Assembly: GCA_963530515.1 (NCBI GenBank)
Contig: CAUSEC010000008.1
Span: 1 to 64,000 of the forward strand
Origin: CBFFRJ01 sp963530515
Lineage (GTDB): Bacteria; Pseudomonadota; Gammaproteobacteria; Enterobacterales; Enterobacteriaceae
Length of the DNA stretch: 64,000 nt
Reading direction: 5' to 3'
A program made the position numbers and the translations under genes. Positions 17,284 through 24,806 of this stretch are shown here, piece by piece (the stretch's first letter is position 1; the number at the start of each line of letters is the position of its first letter). Under the pieces are notes generated by a model. That model ran no database searches. It had not been told where the DNA came from and saw nothing but the letters and a program-made list of their open reading frames with translations.

Positions 17284-18120
17284 TTATTCCAGAGGTTCAA
17301 ATTTGAGGTTCGCCAGCGGCTGCACCCGCTCTTCACGCACCATTTTGTATTCGGTGTTCGGCCCAATCCAGGTATCCCAGATTTTATCGATGGTGCCGTT
17401 GTCATCCATTGTTTTCAGGCCATTGTTCACTGCCGTGAGCAGCGCCGGTTCATCACGCTTCATGCCAATGCCAATCGGCTCCAGCGCCATTGGCTCTTTG
17501 ATCATCGCCAGTTCAATACCGTCTTTTTTGGCCTGCGAAATCATTTTGATACCGGTCATGGTGTTGGTGACAAAGCCCACGGCCTTGTTTTGCTCCAGCG
17601 CCAGGAAGGCGGAAGCCGCATCCTGGAAGGTCACCGCTTTCCCGCCTTTAAGGTGGATCGACTGCTCAGAGGTGGTGCCTTTGGTGGCACTGATACGCTT
17701 GCCCTTGAAATCCGCCAGGGTCTTATCCGCGTTCTCCTGTTTCACCAGCAGCATCTCTTTGGCCACGTAATACGGGTCGCTGAACTGGATCTGGTTGCCA
17801 CGGGTTTTGGTGTAAGCGAGGTTGGCAATCAGCACATCAGCACGGCCAGTGGCGATAACCGCAATGCGGGCTTCGACGGAGGTTGGTACGAGGGTTAACT
17901 TCAGGCCCATCTGCTGCGCCAGCGCCTGACACAGATCGACGTCCATTCCCACTAGCTGACGTGTTTTCGCATCGGGGGAGGAAAACGGCGGCACATCAGA
18001 GTAGACCGCGCATTTCAGATCCCCGTGTGAGGTGATGTCTGAAAGCAGGTCGGCATGGACGCTGGTACAGGCAAGCAACAGCGGTAACAGCGCAGCAATG
18101 GTGAGTTTTTTACCGGTCAT
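17284..18120 (-). CDS. ABC transporter periplasmic amino-acid-binding protein
   Basis: A 278-residue family 3 solute-binding protein with a signal peptide (MTGKKLTIAALLPLLLAC, cleavage likely after SVHA). VGMDVDLCQALAQQMG and the acidic/arginine residues of the binding cleft (VEARIAVIATGRAD) fit polar amino-acid binding. The matching permeases and ATPase are probably those at 3.4-5.6 kb on the same strand, now separated by regulator, aminotransferase and islet. It heads the pxpBCA series, so its ligand is likely the PxpABC-like substrate (inference). Confidence 0.86.
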   Translation of the reverse strand: MTGKKLTIAALLPLLLACTSVHADLLSDITSHGDLKCAVYSDVPPFSSPDAKTRQLVGMDVDLCQALAQQMGLKLTLVPTSVEARIAVIATGRADVLIANLAYTKTRGNQIQFSDPYYVAKEMLLVKQENADKTLADFKGKRISATKGTTSEQSIHLKGGKAVTFQDAASAFLALEQNKAVGFVTNTMTGIKMISQAKKDGIELAMIKEPMALEPIGIGMKRDEPALLTAVNNGLKTMDDNGTIDKIWDTWIGPNTEYKMVREERVQPLANLKFEPLE

Positions 18121-18331
18121 ACTGTGTTCCCCAAAGTGTTAATTCGTTGAATACATGCTACTTATCGCCTGAATTGTCTCGGGCGGCGGACCCTATATTC
18201 ACGAATATACGGACTTTGCTTCTGGGGGCATAAGAGGTAAACCCTGTCGTGGGATACACAATTTATATGACCGACCTCACAATCAAAACCGGGGAACAGT
18301 AATAAGAAAATACGATTCTGACAGAGGGAAA

Positions 18332-18410
18332 TTATCTTATCGGCCGCCTGTCCGGGCGTTCTAAGGTAGGGCTTTATACCCACCTCCCGGCCGCGAAATC
18401 GATAAGGTAA
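18332..18410 (+). promoter_or_regulatory. Long inverted repeat covering the ribosome site of the EamA gene
   Basis: TTATCTTATCG (18,332-18,342) can pair with CGATAAGGTAA (18,400-18,410) at 10 of 11 positions. The right arm contains the AAGG of the ribosome binding site just before the ATG at 18,415, and the loop holds further GC-rich complementary stretches (CGGCCG-type). If transcribed, the fold would hide the start of the exporter gene; it may equally be a protein-binding site. Confidence 0.4.
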
Positions 18411-18414
18411 GAGA

Positions 18415-19332
18415 ATGAATGCCAGACTTGGCGTGTTGTTGAAAATCATGTCGGCGCTGTGCGCGACGCTGATGCTGGCCTGTGTGAAAGGATTAAACGG
18501 CAGCATTCCCACGGGCGAGGTGATTTTCTTTCGTTCGTTTGTCGCCCTCTTCCCCCTGCTGCTATGGCTGAAAATTCAGGGCAGCGTGATTCAGAGCATC
18601 AAAACGAAAAACATCTTCGGCCATCTGATTCGCGGCTTTTCCGGCACCGGTGGCATGTACTTTAACTACCTGGCGCTGGTCTACATCTCCCTTGCCGATG
18701 CCACCGCCATCAGCTACGCCGCCCCACTTTTTACCGTGCTGATGGCGGCCATGTTGCTTAAAGAGAACGTGCATTTTTCCCGCTGGATGGGCGTGGTGGT
18801 CGGTTTTAGCGGCATTGTGATTATGCTGTCGGCCAATTTAACCCTCGGCAGCGCTTTTCGTTCCGCCGGATTTTCACTGGACGGTGCCGCACTCGGGGCG
18901 GTCTTTGCCCTGCTGGCGGCAGCCTGCTCCGCCACCTCAAATGTGCAGATTCGTTTTCTCAACGGCATTGAATCGCCGGGGGCCATCGTCTTTTACTTTT
19001 CTCTGATGACCACGCTGATTGGCCTGTCGACCGCACTGTTTGGCTGGGTGCGCCCCTCCGGCTGGCAGTGGGTGTTCCTCATCGGCTGCGGCTTTTTCGG
19101 CGGGGTGGCGCAAATACTGGTGACCCTGAGTCTGCGCTATGCCGATGCCTCCCTGCTGGCCCCGTTTGATTACACGACGCTGGTGTGGTCGATGGTGATT
19201 GGTTATCTGTTCCTCGACAGCCTGCCGGGGCAGGCAACACTGGCGGGGGCGACCATCGTGGCGTTTGCCGGGATCTTCACTATCTGGTGCGACAGACGGC
19301 AGCGCAAAGGGCGAATTATTCGCTCATCGTGA
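18415..19332 (+). CDS. EamA-family (DMT) exporter
   Basis: A 305-residue membrane protein with about ten hydrophobic segments in two EamA repeats, of the RhaT/YdcZ-like drug/metabolite transporter superfamily. Typical stretches are YISLADATAISYAAPLFTVL in the first repeat and YADASLLAPFDYTTLVWSMV in the second. Such proteins export amino acids or other metabolites. It is divergent from the solute-binding gene and followed by a strong shared terminator, and may relieve overflow of an amino acid made by this locus (inference). Confidence 0.83.
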   Translation: MNARLGVLLKIMSALCATLMLACVKGLNGSIPTGEVIFFRSFVALFPLLLWLKIQGSVIQSIKTKNIFGHLIRGFSGTGGMYFNYLALVYISLADATAISYAAPLFTVLMAAMLLKENVHFSRWMGVVVGFSGIVIMLSANLTLGSAFRSAGFSLDGAALGAVFALLAAACSATSNVQIRFLNGIESPGAIVFYFSLMTTLIGLSTALFGWVRPSGWQWVFLIGCGFFGGVAQILVTLSLRYADASLLAPFDYTTLVWSMVIGYLFLDSLPGQATLAGATIVAFAGIFTIWCDRRQRKGRIIRSS

Positions 19333-19339
19333 CAAAAAA

Positions 19340-19370
19340 GGCCGATTCGCGATGAACCGGCCTCTTTTTT
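19340..19370. terminator. Bidirectional rho-independent terminator
   Basis: AGGCCG (19,340-19,345) and CGGCCT (19,358-19,363) form the stem. A6 precedes it and CTTTTTT follows, so it can stop both the exporter transcript and the converging glutamate dehydrogenase transcript. Confidence 0.85.
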
Positions 19371-19384
19371 ACCGTCATTGTCGA

Positions 19385-20656
19385 TTACGGGTACAAACCG
19401 CGATCTTTACGCGCAGAGAGAATACGCTCGCAGGCCAGCGCATAAGCGGCAGTGCGCAGCGTCACGTTCAGCGCCTGCGCCTTGTTCCATACCGTTTCCA
19501 TTGCACCTTGCATGATGGTATCCAGCCGTTTGTCGATCTCCTCTTCGCTCCAGAAGAAACTGGAGAAATCCTGTACCCACTCAAAGTAGCTGACGGTCAC
19601 GCCCCCGGCGTTGGCAATCACATCCGGCACCACCACCACACCACGCTGCTGCAAAATGTCGTCTGCTTCCGGGAGCGTCGGGCCGTTCGCCCCTTCCAGC
19701 ACCAGCTTGCAGGTGAGCAGAGCGGCACGTTCGGCGGTGATTTGCCCTTCCAGCGCTGCCGGAATCAAAATCTCGTGCTCCAGCGACCAGAACGCCTCAT
19801 CTGCCACCGTATCAGCGCCGGGGAAGCCCAGAATCGTCCCCTGTAATTTTTGCCAGGCAATCAGCGCCGGAATATCAATGCCCGTCGGATGATACAGCGT
19901 GCCAGAGTGATCCTGCACTGCCACCACCCGTGCACCGTGCTGGTGGAACAGCTCAGCGCTGACGCTGCCAACATTGCCAAAGCCCTGAACCGCTACACGA
20001 CTTTGTGCCACGTCGATGCCCAGCGCCTGTGCGGTCTGACAGCCGGTGACATAGACACCGCGCCCGGTGGCTTTCACCCTGCCTAAAGACCCCCCCAGAT
20101 GCACCGGTTTTCCGGTCACGACGCCCGTAGAAGGTTTGCCAACGTTCATCGACCAGGTATCCATCATCCACGCCATAATTTGCGCATTGGTGCCCACATC
20201 CGGGGCCGGGATATCCTGCTGCGGGCCGATAAAAATTCCGATTTCGCTGGTATAACGGCGAGTCAGGCGTTCCAGCTCTTTGCGCGACAGGGTCGTAGGG
20301 TCAACACGCACGCCGCCTTTTGCCCCACCAAACGGCAAATTAAGCGCCGCACACTTGATGGTCATCCACGCCGAAAGTGCCATTACCTCATCCAGCGTCA
20401 CGTCCGGGTGAAAGCGCACGCCGCCTTTTCCCGGCCCGCGCGAGAGATTGTGCTGAACGCGATAACCTTCGAAGTGGCGCACCGTGCCGTCATCCATTTC
20501 CAGCGGGATATCAACAATCAGCGCGCGACGGGGATGGCGCAGGGTATCCGCCCAGTGGCTCAGTTCCCCCAGCAGGGGTAGAACCCGCTCAACCTGCGCA
20601 AGATAAATCGACCATGCCGAGTGACCCGCACCTGACACATAAGACAGTTCAGACAA
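19385..20656 (-). CDS. Glu/Leu/Phe/Val-type glutamate dehydrogenase
   Basis: A 423-residue glutamate dehydrogenase. The catalytic lysine block is LPFGGAKGGVRVDP, the substrate lysine region GGVRFHPDV, with DVGTNAQIMAWMMDTW and the nucleotide-binding turn GFGNVGS (about residues 215-221). The length and sequence fit catabolic (GudB/RocG-like) enzymes rather than the 447-residue NADP-dependent GdhA of E. coli, so it likely oxidises glutamate to 2-oxoglutarate and ammonia. That fits a locus which may release glutamate from a lactam. Confidence 0.87.
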   Translation of the reverse strand: MSELSYVSGAGHSAWSIYLAQVERVLPLLGELSHWADTLRHPRRALIVDIPLEMDDGTVRHFEGYRVQHNLSRGPGKGGVRFHPDVTLDEVMALSAWMTIKCAALNLPFGGAKGGVRVDPTTLSRKELERLTRRYTSEIGIFIGPQQDIPAPDVGTNAQIMAWMMDTWSMNVGKPSTGVVTGKPVHLGGSLGRVKATGRGVYVTGCQTAQALGIDVAQSRVAVQGFGNVGSVSAELFHQHGARVVAVQDHSGTLYHPTGIDIPALIAWQKLQGTILGFPGADTVADEAFWSLEHEILIPAALEGQITAERAALLTCKLVLEGANGPTLPEADDILQQRGVVVVPDVIANAGGVTVSYFEWVQDFSSFFWSEEEIDKRLDTIMQGAMETVWNKAQALNVTLRTAAYALACERILSARKDRGLYP

Positions 20657-20845
20657 AACACACCTCCGTAAGCCGCAGAATAAAAACCGTTTTTAACCGG
20701 CATTAGGTTACTCCTGGCGAGGAGGCGAAGCCTTTACGAGATTGCTATAGCGTCATAGGGAAATTTTATTGAGAAGGAAATCAAAAGCAGTGCTCTTCAC
20801 TACAATGGTGCAGAAGTTTAGCGATAATCACTAATAAGCAGGCAG

Positions 20846-20881
20846 AAAAACAAAACACCCTCTCCGGCGTGAAGAGGGTGT
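20846..20881 (-). terminator. Rho-independent terminator after accC
   Basis: On the minus strand ACACCCTCT pairs with AGAGGGTGT and is followed by TTTGTTTTT (complement of 20,846-20,854). It lies 13 bases past the accC stop and ends the accBC transcript before the glutamate dehydrogenase promoter region. Confidence 0.85.
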
Positions 20882-20893
20882 CCAGGGGCTGGC

Positions 20894-22243
20894 TTACTTC
20901 TCGTGCAGACCGAGTTTCTTTTCCAGATAGTGGATGTTGGTACCGCCCACCTGGAATTTCTCGTCGTTCATGATGCGGGTCTGCAAATCAACGTTGGTTT
21001 TGATGCCGTCGATGATCAGTTCCTGCAGGGCGTTTTTCATGCGGGCAATCGCCACGTCACGGTTTTCGCCGTAGCAGATAAGCTTGCCGATCATTGAGTC
21101 ATAGTACGGCGGTACGGTGTAACCGGCGTAGATATGAGACTCCCAGCGCACACCAAAGCCACCCGGCGCGTGGAAACGCGTGATTTTACCCGGGCTTGGC
21201 AGGAAGGTGTTCGGGTCTTCGGCGTTAATACGGCACTCTACCGCATGGCCTTTCACCACAACTTCTTCCTGCTTGATGGACAACGGCTGGCCCGCAGCGA
21301 TACGCAGCTGTTCTTTGATCAGGTCAACGCCGGTGATCATTTCGGTAACCGGGTGTTCAACCTGAATACGGGTGTTCATTTCGATGAAATAGAACTCGCC
21401 GTTCTCGAACAGGAACTCAAAGGTACCTGCACCGCGATAGCCGATATCGACACACGCTTTGGCGCAACGCTCGCCGATGTAGCGACGCAGTTCCGGAGTA
21501 ATGCCCGGTGCTGGCGCTTCTTCGACCACTTTCTGGTGACGACGCTGCATGGAGCAGTCACGTTCTGCCAGATAGATCGCGTTACCCTGACCGTCAGCCA
21601 GCACCTGAATTTCGATGTGGCGTGGGTTTTCCAGGTATTTTTCCATGTATACCATGTCATTGCTGAAAGCGGCTTTCGCTTCTGCTTTGGTCATGGAGAT
21701 GGACTGCGCCAGTTCAGCATCGCTGCGCACAACGCGCATACCGCGACCGCCGCCGCCGCCGGACGCCTTGATGATAACCGGATAGCCAATGCGTTTAGCG
21801 TGAGCACGGTTAGCATCCATATCGTCGGTCAGAGGGCCGTCAGAGCCTGGTACGGTTGGAACACCGGCTTTTTTCATCGCGGTGATTGCAGACACTTTGT
21901 CGCCCATCAGGCGGATGGTGTCGGCTTTCGGGCCGATGAAGATGAAGCCAGAGCGTTCAACCTGCTCAGCAAAGTTGGCGTTCTCAGAGAGGAAGCCGTA
22001 ACCCGGATGAATTGCCACCGCGCCGGTGATTTCAGCGGCGCTGATGATAGCCGGGATGTTCAGATAGCTTTTTACGGACGGAGCCGGGCCAATACAGACC
22101 GTCTCATCCGCCAGCAATACGTGTTTTAAATCGCGGTCCGCGGTGGAGTGCACAGCGACAGTCTTGATGCCCAGCTCTTTACAGGCACGCAGAATGCGCA
22201 GGGCAATCTCGCCACGGTTTGCGATGACAATTTTATCCAGCAT
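20894..22243 (-). CDS. accC: Biotin carboxylase subunit of acetyl-CoA carboxylase
   Basis: A 449-residue biotin carboxylase, the same length as E. coli AccC and nearly identical by eye over its whole length (start MLDKIVIANRGEIALRILRA; ATP-grasp glycine loop KASGGGGGRGMRVVR; active-site block FIEMNTRIQVEHPVTEM). It carboxylates the biotin on BCCP with ATP and bicarbonate. It follows accB by ten bases. In E. coli accBC is followed by yhdT-panF; here a glutamate dehydrogenase gene follows, so this is probably a second copy. No disabling change was seen. Confidence 0.93.
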   Translation of the reverse strand: MLDKIVIANRGEIALRILRACKELGIKTVAVHSTADRDLKHVLLADETVCIGPAPSVKSYLNIPAIISAAEITGAVAIHPGYGFLSENANFAEQVERSGFIFIGPKADTIRLMGDKVSAITAMKKAGVPTVPGSDGPLTDDMDANRAHAKRIGYPVIIKASGGGGGRGMRVVRSDAELAQSISMTKAEAKAAFSNDMVYMEKYLENPRHIEIQVLADGQGNAIYLAERDCSMQRRHQKVVEEAPAPGITPELRRYIGERCAKACVDIGYRGAGTFEFLFENGEFYFIEMNTRIQVEHPVTEMITGVDLIKEQLRIAAGQPLSIKQEEVVVKGHAVECRINAEDPNTFLPSPGKITRFHAPGGFGVRWESHIYAGYTVPPYYDSMIGKLICYGENRDVAIARMKNALQELIIDGIKTNVDLQTRIMNDEKFQVGGTNIHYLEKKLGLHEK

Positions 22244-22253
22244 CTTCGCCTCG

Positions 22254-22718
22254 TTATTCGATGATGACCAGCGGCTCGTCGAATTCCACCGGTTGACCGC
22301 TTTCGATCAGAATGGCTTTCACCACGCCTGCTTTGTCAGCTTCGATCTGGTTCATCATTTTCATCGCTTCAACGATGCAGAGCGTGTCGCCCACGTTGAC
22401 TTTCTGGCCCACTTCGCAGAACGCTTTCGCGTCCGGGCTCGGGGTGCGATAGAACGTCCCGACCATCGGGGAACGGACAACATGCCCTTTAATTTCGGCC
22501 GTTTCCGGGGCTTCCATCACCGGCGTGGTGGCAGGGGCTATCGCCGAGGACAGGGCTGGCTGCTGAGGTGCGGCCCAGGCTTGCTGCATGACGGGAGGGG
22601 CCGCGGCAACGGTCGCACGGCTGATACGAACAGACTCTTCACCTTCGGAAATTTCTAGTTCGGAGATGCCGGACTTTTCAACCAGCTCAATCAATTTTTT
22701 AATCTTATCGATATCCAT
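22254..22718 (-). CDS. accB: Biotin carboxyl carrier protein (BCCP)
   Basis: A 154-residue BCCP, close to E. coli AccB (156). The N-terminal dimer helix starts MDIDKIKKLIELVEKSGISE, a Pro/Ala-rich linker spans about 35-75, and the C-terminal domain has the thumb GTFYRTPSPDAKAF and the biotinylation site EAMKMMN. The start is set by homology; an upstream in-frame extension to 22,808 has no counterpart in E. coli. It is complete and should be functional. It differs sharply from the BCCP-like protein at 6.5 kb, which lacks the lysine. Confidence 0.93.
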   Translation of the reverse strand: MDIDKIKKLIELVEKSGISELEISEGEESVRISRATVAAAPPVMQQAWAAPQQPALSSAIAPATTPVMEAPETAEIKGHVVRSPMVGTFYRTPSPDAKAFCEVGQKVNVGDTLCIVEAMKMMNQIEADKAGVVKAILIESGQPVEFDEPLVIIE

Positions 22719-22892
22719 AGGGGTTCTCTGTTGTTCTCTTTTTCTTCTGACGACGTCAGTCATAACGTAATTACGCCAGAGTGTAGAAGAGGTTATAACA
22801 AAGCGCATCCGGAAAGAGACATACAGAGATCAGGTGGGGTCATAACAAAATTGAGGGTCGAACAGGCAATGGCGGGTTCCAGAAACAATGAA

Positions 22893-22912
22893 GCCCTGGC
22901 AGATGCCAGGGC
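22893..22912 (-). promoter_or_regulatory. Hairpin in the accB leader
   Basis: GCCCTGGC (22,893-22,900) and GCCAGGGC (22,905-22,912) form a perfect 8-bp stem with a 4-base loop, about 175 bases upstream of accB. There is no T-tract on the accB strand. E. coli accBC has a long leader; this could be a leader structure or a boundary palindrome. Confidence 0.4.
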
Positions 22913-22980
22913 CTGGTGTTTTAAAGTTTAGCAAGTCTAACAATTTGGTTTGGCCCCCCGGCGCTTATCTCCGGCACTCA

Positions 22981-23088
22981 CTATTGTGTGGCGTTAGCTC
23001 TGTCTGGGGTGAAGCCATAGTAGTCCATCAGATTAGTCTGATCAATAAGCAGGTCGTACCAGGATTTCATATTTATGACGCCGATCAT
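22981..23088 (-). CDS. Possible small protein, 35 residues, upstream of accB
   Basis: On the accB strand, ATG at 23,088 opens a 35-codon frame (alternative ATG at 23,070 gives 29 codons). It reads MIGVINMKSWYDLLIDQTNL, then MDYYGFTPDRANATQ and TAG. TTTGGAAATC precedes the first ATG. The composition is protein-like, but the frame is short and I do not recognise it. A strong terminator lies just upstream and an 8-bp hairpin just downstream, so it would sit in the accBC leader. Chance cannot be excluded. Confidence 0.35.
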   Translation of the reverse strand: MIGVINMKSWYDLLIDQTNLMDYYGFTPDRANATQ

Positions 23089-23126
23089 GATTTCCAAAAA
23101 GCGTCAATAACGGTTAACAATCACGC

Positions 23127-23154
23127 AAAAAAAAGCCAACTCCGAAGAGCTGGC
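23127..23154 (-). terminator. Strong rho-independent terminator of an unassigned minus-strand transcript
   Basis: On the minus strand GCCAGCTC-TTCG-GAGTTGGC is followed by eight T residues. The stem allows one G-T pair and has a stable UUCG loop. No minus-strand gene is visible between here and the divergent chrA start at 23,426, so a small RNA or a remnant transcript is implied. Confidence 0.75.
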
Positions 23155-23425
23155 CGCAACATGCAAATACCTTTTATTCAACAGCCACTTTGCGTCAAAG
23201 CGCCCGTCATTACCGGTTCAGAGAGTTTGCATTCCTCATGCCCTTAGAGCATAGAAAGCAAAATACCGCCGTGCATGAAAACAAGAAAATTCCGAGCGAA
23301 GCGGCTACGACCCCGCCACTTTTGCGCGACACGGCGGAGATCATTTTTCTGCCATTTAAACTGCTGTACTTTCATCACACTACGCATCCCCCCGAATGTG
23401 CGGGTCATCCCGGAAGGAGTTAACT

Positions 23426-23995
23426 GTGCCGAGCTGTAAAGAAGAGCCTGTCTGCGAGCAGGCAAAACCGTCGCTTGCTGAGCTGTATCGAGCCTGTTTT
23501 ATGCTGGGTGCGACGGGCTTTGGCGGTGTGCTACCGCTAATGCACCGGGCGCTGGTGGAGAAAAAACGCTGGTTGTCAGACACCCGCTTTGCCGAGCTGC
23601 TCGGTCTGTGCCAGTTTTTGCCTGGCGGTAACGCCGTCAACCTGTGTGTGGCGACGGGGGTGGAATTTCACGGTCTCAAAGGCGGGTGCGTTGCACTGTT
23701 TGGGCTGATTACCGCGCCGCTGATGGTCATTGTCTGTCTGGGCAATATCTGGGCGCGCTGGCATGACAACCCGGTGGTGGCTTCTGTCTTTGCGGGAATT
23801 TCTGCTGCCGCCGCCGGAATGATTATCGCCACTGGCTTAAAACTGCTGATGGCGATGCCCCGCACGTTTGTTTCCTGGCTGATTATGGGCGGCATAATTA
23901 TCGCTATCGCGGTGCTGCGTTTACCACTGCTGCCGGTGCTGCTGGTCACCGTCCCGTTGACCTTATTCGTGATGTACCGGAAGCATAAATCATGA
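23426..23995 (+). CDS. Chromate transporter, first half (short-chain CHR)
   Basis: A 189-residue CHR-domain membrane protein. The family signature is LGATGFGGVLPLMHRALVEK, then LCQFLPGGNAVNLCVATG, followed by several membrane segments. Together with the next gene it forms a two-protein ChrA exporter. GTG at 23,426 is chosen because GGAAGGAG ends seven bases upstream; an ATG at 23,396 would bury that site. Paired short CHR genes encode membrane proteins of opposite topology. The natural substrate may be chromate or another oxyanion. Confidence 0.83.
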   Translation: MPSCKEEPVCEQAKPSLAELYRACFMLGATGFGGVLPLMHRALVEKKRWLSDTRFAELLGLCQFLPGGNAVNLCVATGVEFHGLKGGCVALFGLITAPLMVIVCLGNIWARWHDNPVVASVFAGISAAAAGMIIATGLKLLMAMPRTFVSWLIMGGIIIAIAVLRLPLLPVLLVTVPLTLFVMYRKHKS

Positions 23996-24522
23996 TGACA
24001 CTGCTCGCCCTGGCTGGCATTTTTCTCCAGCTCTCCTTTCTGGCTCTCGGTGGCGGTAACGCCATTATTCCCGAGCTACAGCGTCAGGTGGTGGAGGTGC
24101 ATCCGTGGATGACTTCGCGGGAGTTCAGTGAGCTTTTTGCCCTCGCTCAGGCGTCTCCCGGCCCCAATATGATGATCGCCTCCCTGGTCGGCTGGCGAGT
24201 GGCCGGTATTGCCGGAATGATGGTCTCCACGCTGTGCCAGTTTATTCCCTCCTCGCTGCTGGTGGTGGCCTGTGTCACGCTGCTGAACCGCAATACCAAT
24301 GAAAAAATGAAACGCATTCTGCATAGCGCGCTTATTCCGCTCACCGTGGGTCTGGTGATTTCCGGCGGCGCGCTGGTGGCCGGTGCCGTGGCGCACAATG
24401 CGTTGCAGTTGGGGACAATTGCGGTCGCCATTGTGCTCTTTATGAAGACGCGTCTTTCTCCCCTTATTTTGCTGGCAGCGGGTGCGATGGTCGGATTACT
24501 TGCGGCCCTGTATGGCGGCTGA
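23992..24522 (+). CDS. Chromate transporter, second half (short-chain CHR)
   Basis: A 176-residue CHR-domain protein overlapping the previous gene by an ATGA-type junction. It opens with the domain motif FLALGGGNAIIPELQRQVV and the block EFSELFALAQASPGPNMMIA, then hydrophobic segments. It should assemble with the first CHR protein. Confidence 0.83.
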   Translation: MMTLLALAGIFLQLSFLALGGGNAIIPELQRQVVEVHPWMTSREFSELFALAQASPGPNMMIASLVGWRVAGIAGMMVSTLCQFIPSSLLVVACVTLLNRNTNEKMKRILHSALIPLTVGLVISGGALVAGAVAHNALQLGTIAVAIVLFMKTRLSPLILLAAGAMVGLLAALYGG

Positions 24523-24565
24523 TTGTCTTTCTGCTCCCCCTGACACAACGCCATTGTTTAACTGT

Positions 24566-24591
24566 CACTCTCCCTTGCAAACGGGAGAGTG
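24566..24591 (+). terminator. Palindrome after the chromate transporter genes
   Basis: CACTCTCCC (24,566-24,574) pairs with GGGAGAGTG (24,583-24,591) over 9 bp. No T-tract follows, so it may be a REP-like palindrome or a weak terminator. Confidence 0.45.
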
Positions 24592-24672
24592 TAGTCTGCA
24601 CATTGCCCCCTCTGTTACTCACCTTCTCTCCCTTTCCCCCTTGCTCCACCAGCAAGCAAACCTGTCGACATT

Positions 24673-24732
24673 TGCACCAATTTAGCCATCAAAATTGCTT
24701 ATATTGCCGCTAAAAAGCACCAAATACGGCAA
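24673..24732 (+). promoter_or_regulatory. Possible NtrC half-sites upstream of the sigma54-like promoter
   Basis: TGCACCAATTTAGCCAT (24,673) and AGCACCAAATACGGCAA (24,716) each carry one good half (GCACC) of the dyad TGCACCA-N3-TGGTGCA bound by NtrC, and a poor second half. They lie about 10 to 70 bases upstream of the -24 element. Tentative. Confidence 0.35.
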
Positions 24733-24741
24733 TTTCACGCC

Positions 24742-24757
24742 TGGCACAAAAATGGCA
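24742..24757 (+). promoter_or_regulatory. Sigma54 (-24/-12) promoter of the pyrimidine importer operon
   Basis: TGGCACAAAAATGGCA has the invariant GG and GC ten bases apart and matches the TGGCAC-N5-TTGCA consensus except at one position. Transcription would start near 24,768, directly before the RutR-like operator. This suggests nitrogen-limitation control through NtrC. Confidence 0.6.
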
Positions 24758-24771
24758 TGGGAGAATCAAAC

Positions 24772-24787
24772 CTAACCAGTTAGTCAA
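24772..24787 (+). promoter_or_regulatory. RutR-like operator of the importer operon
   Basis: CTAACCAGTTAGTCAA matches the RutR box TTGACCA-NN-TGGTCAA at 11 of 14 defined positions. It lies just after the predicted sigma54 start, a position suited to repression, 20 bases before the ATG of the first importer gene. The likely binder is the RutR-like protein encoded at 28.7 kb. Confidence 0.6.
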
Positions 24788-24806
24788 CAAACAGGGGTGC
24801 AGGGGA

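Noticed and set aside
16660..17898. Plus-strand frame of 412 codons over pxpB and the binding-protein gene
   Set aside because: Spans two well supported genes in antisense; composition rich in Arg, His and Gln as expected for a shadow frame.
22888..23247. Plus-strand 119-codon frame between accB and chrA
   Set aside because: Overlaps the minus-strand terminator and small ORF, has no family similarity, no ribosome site, and contains poly-Lys coded by the A-run of the terminator.
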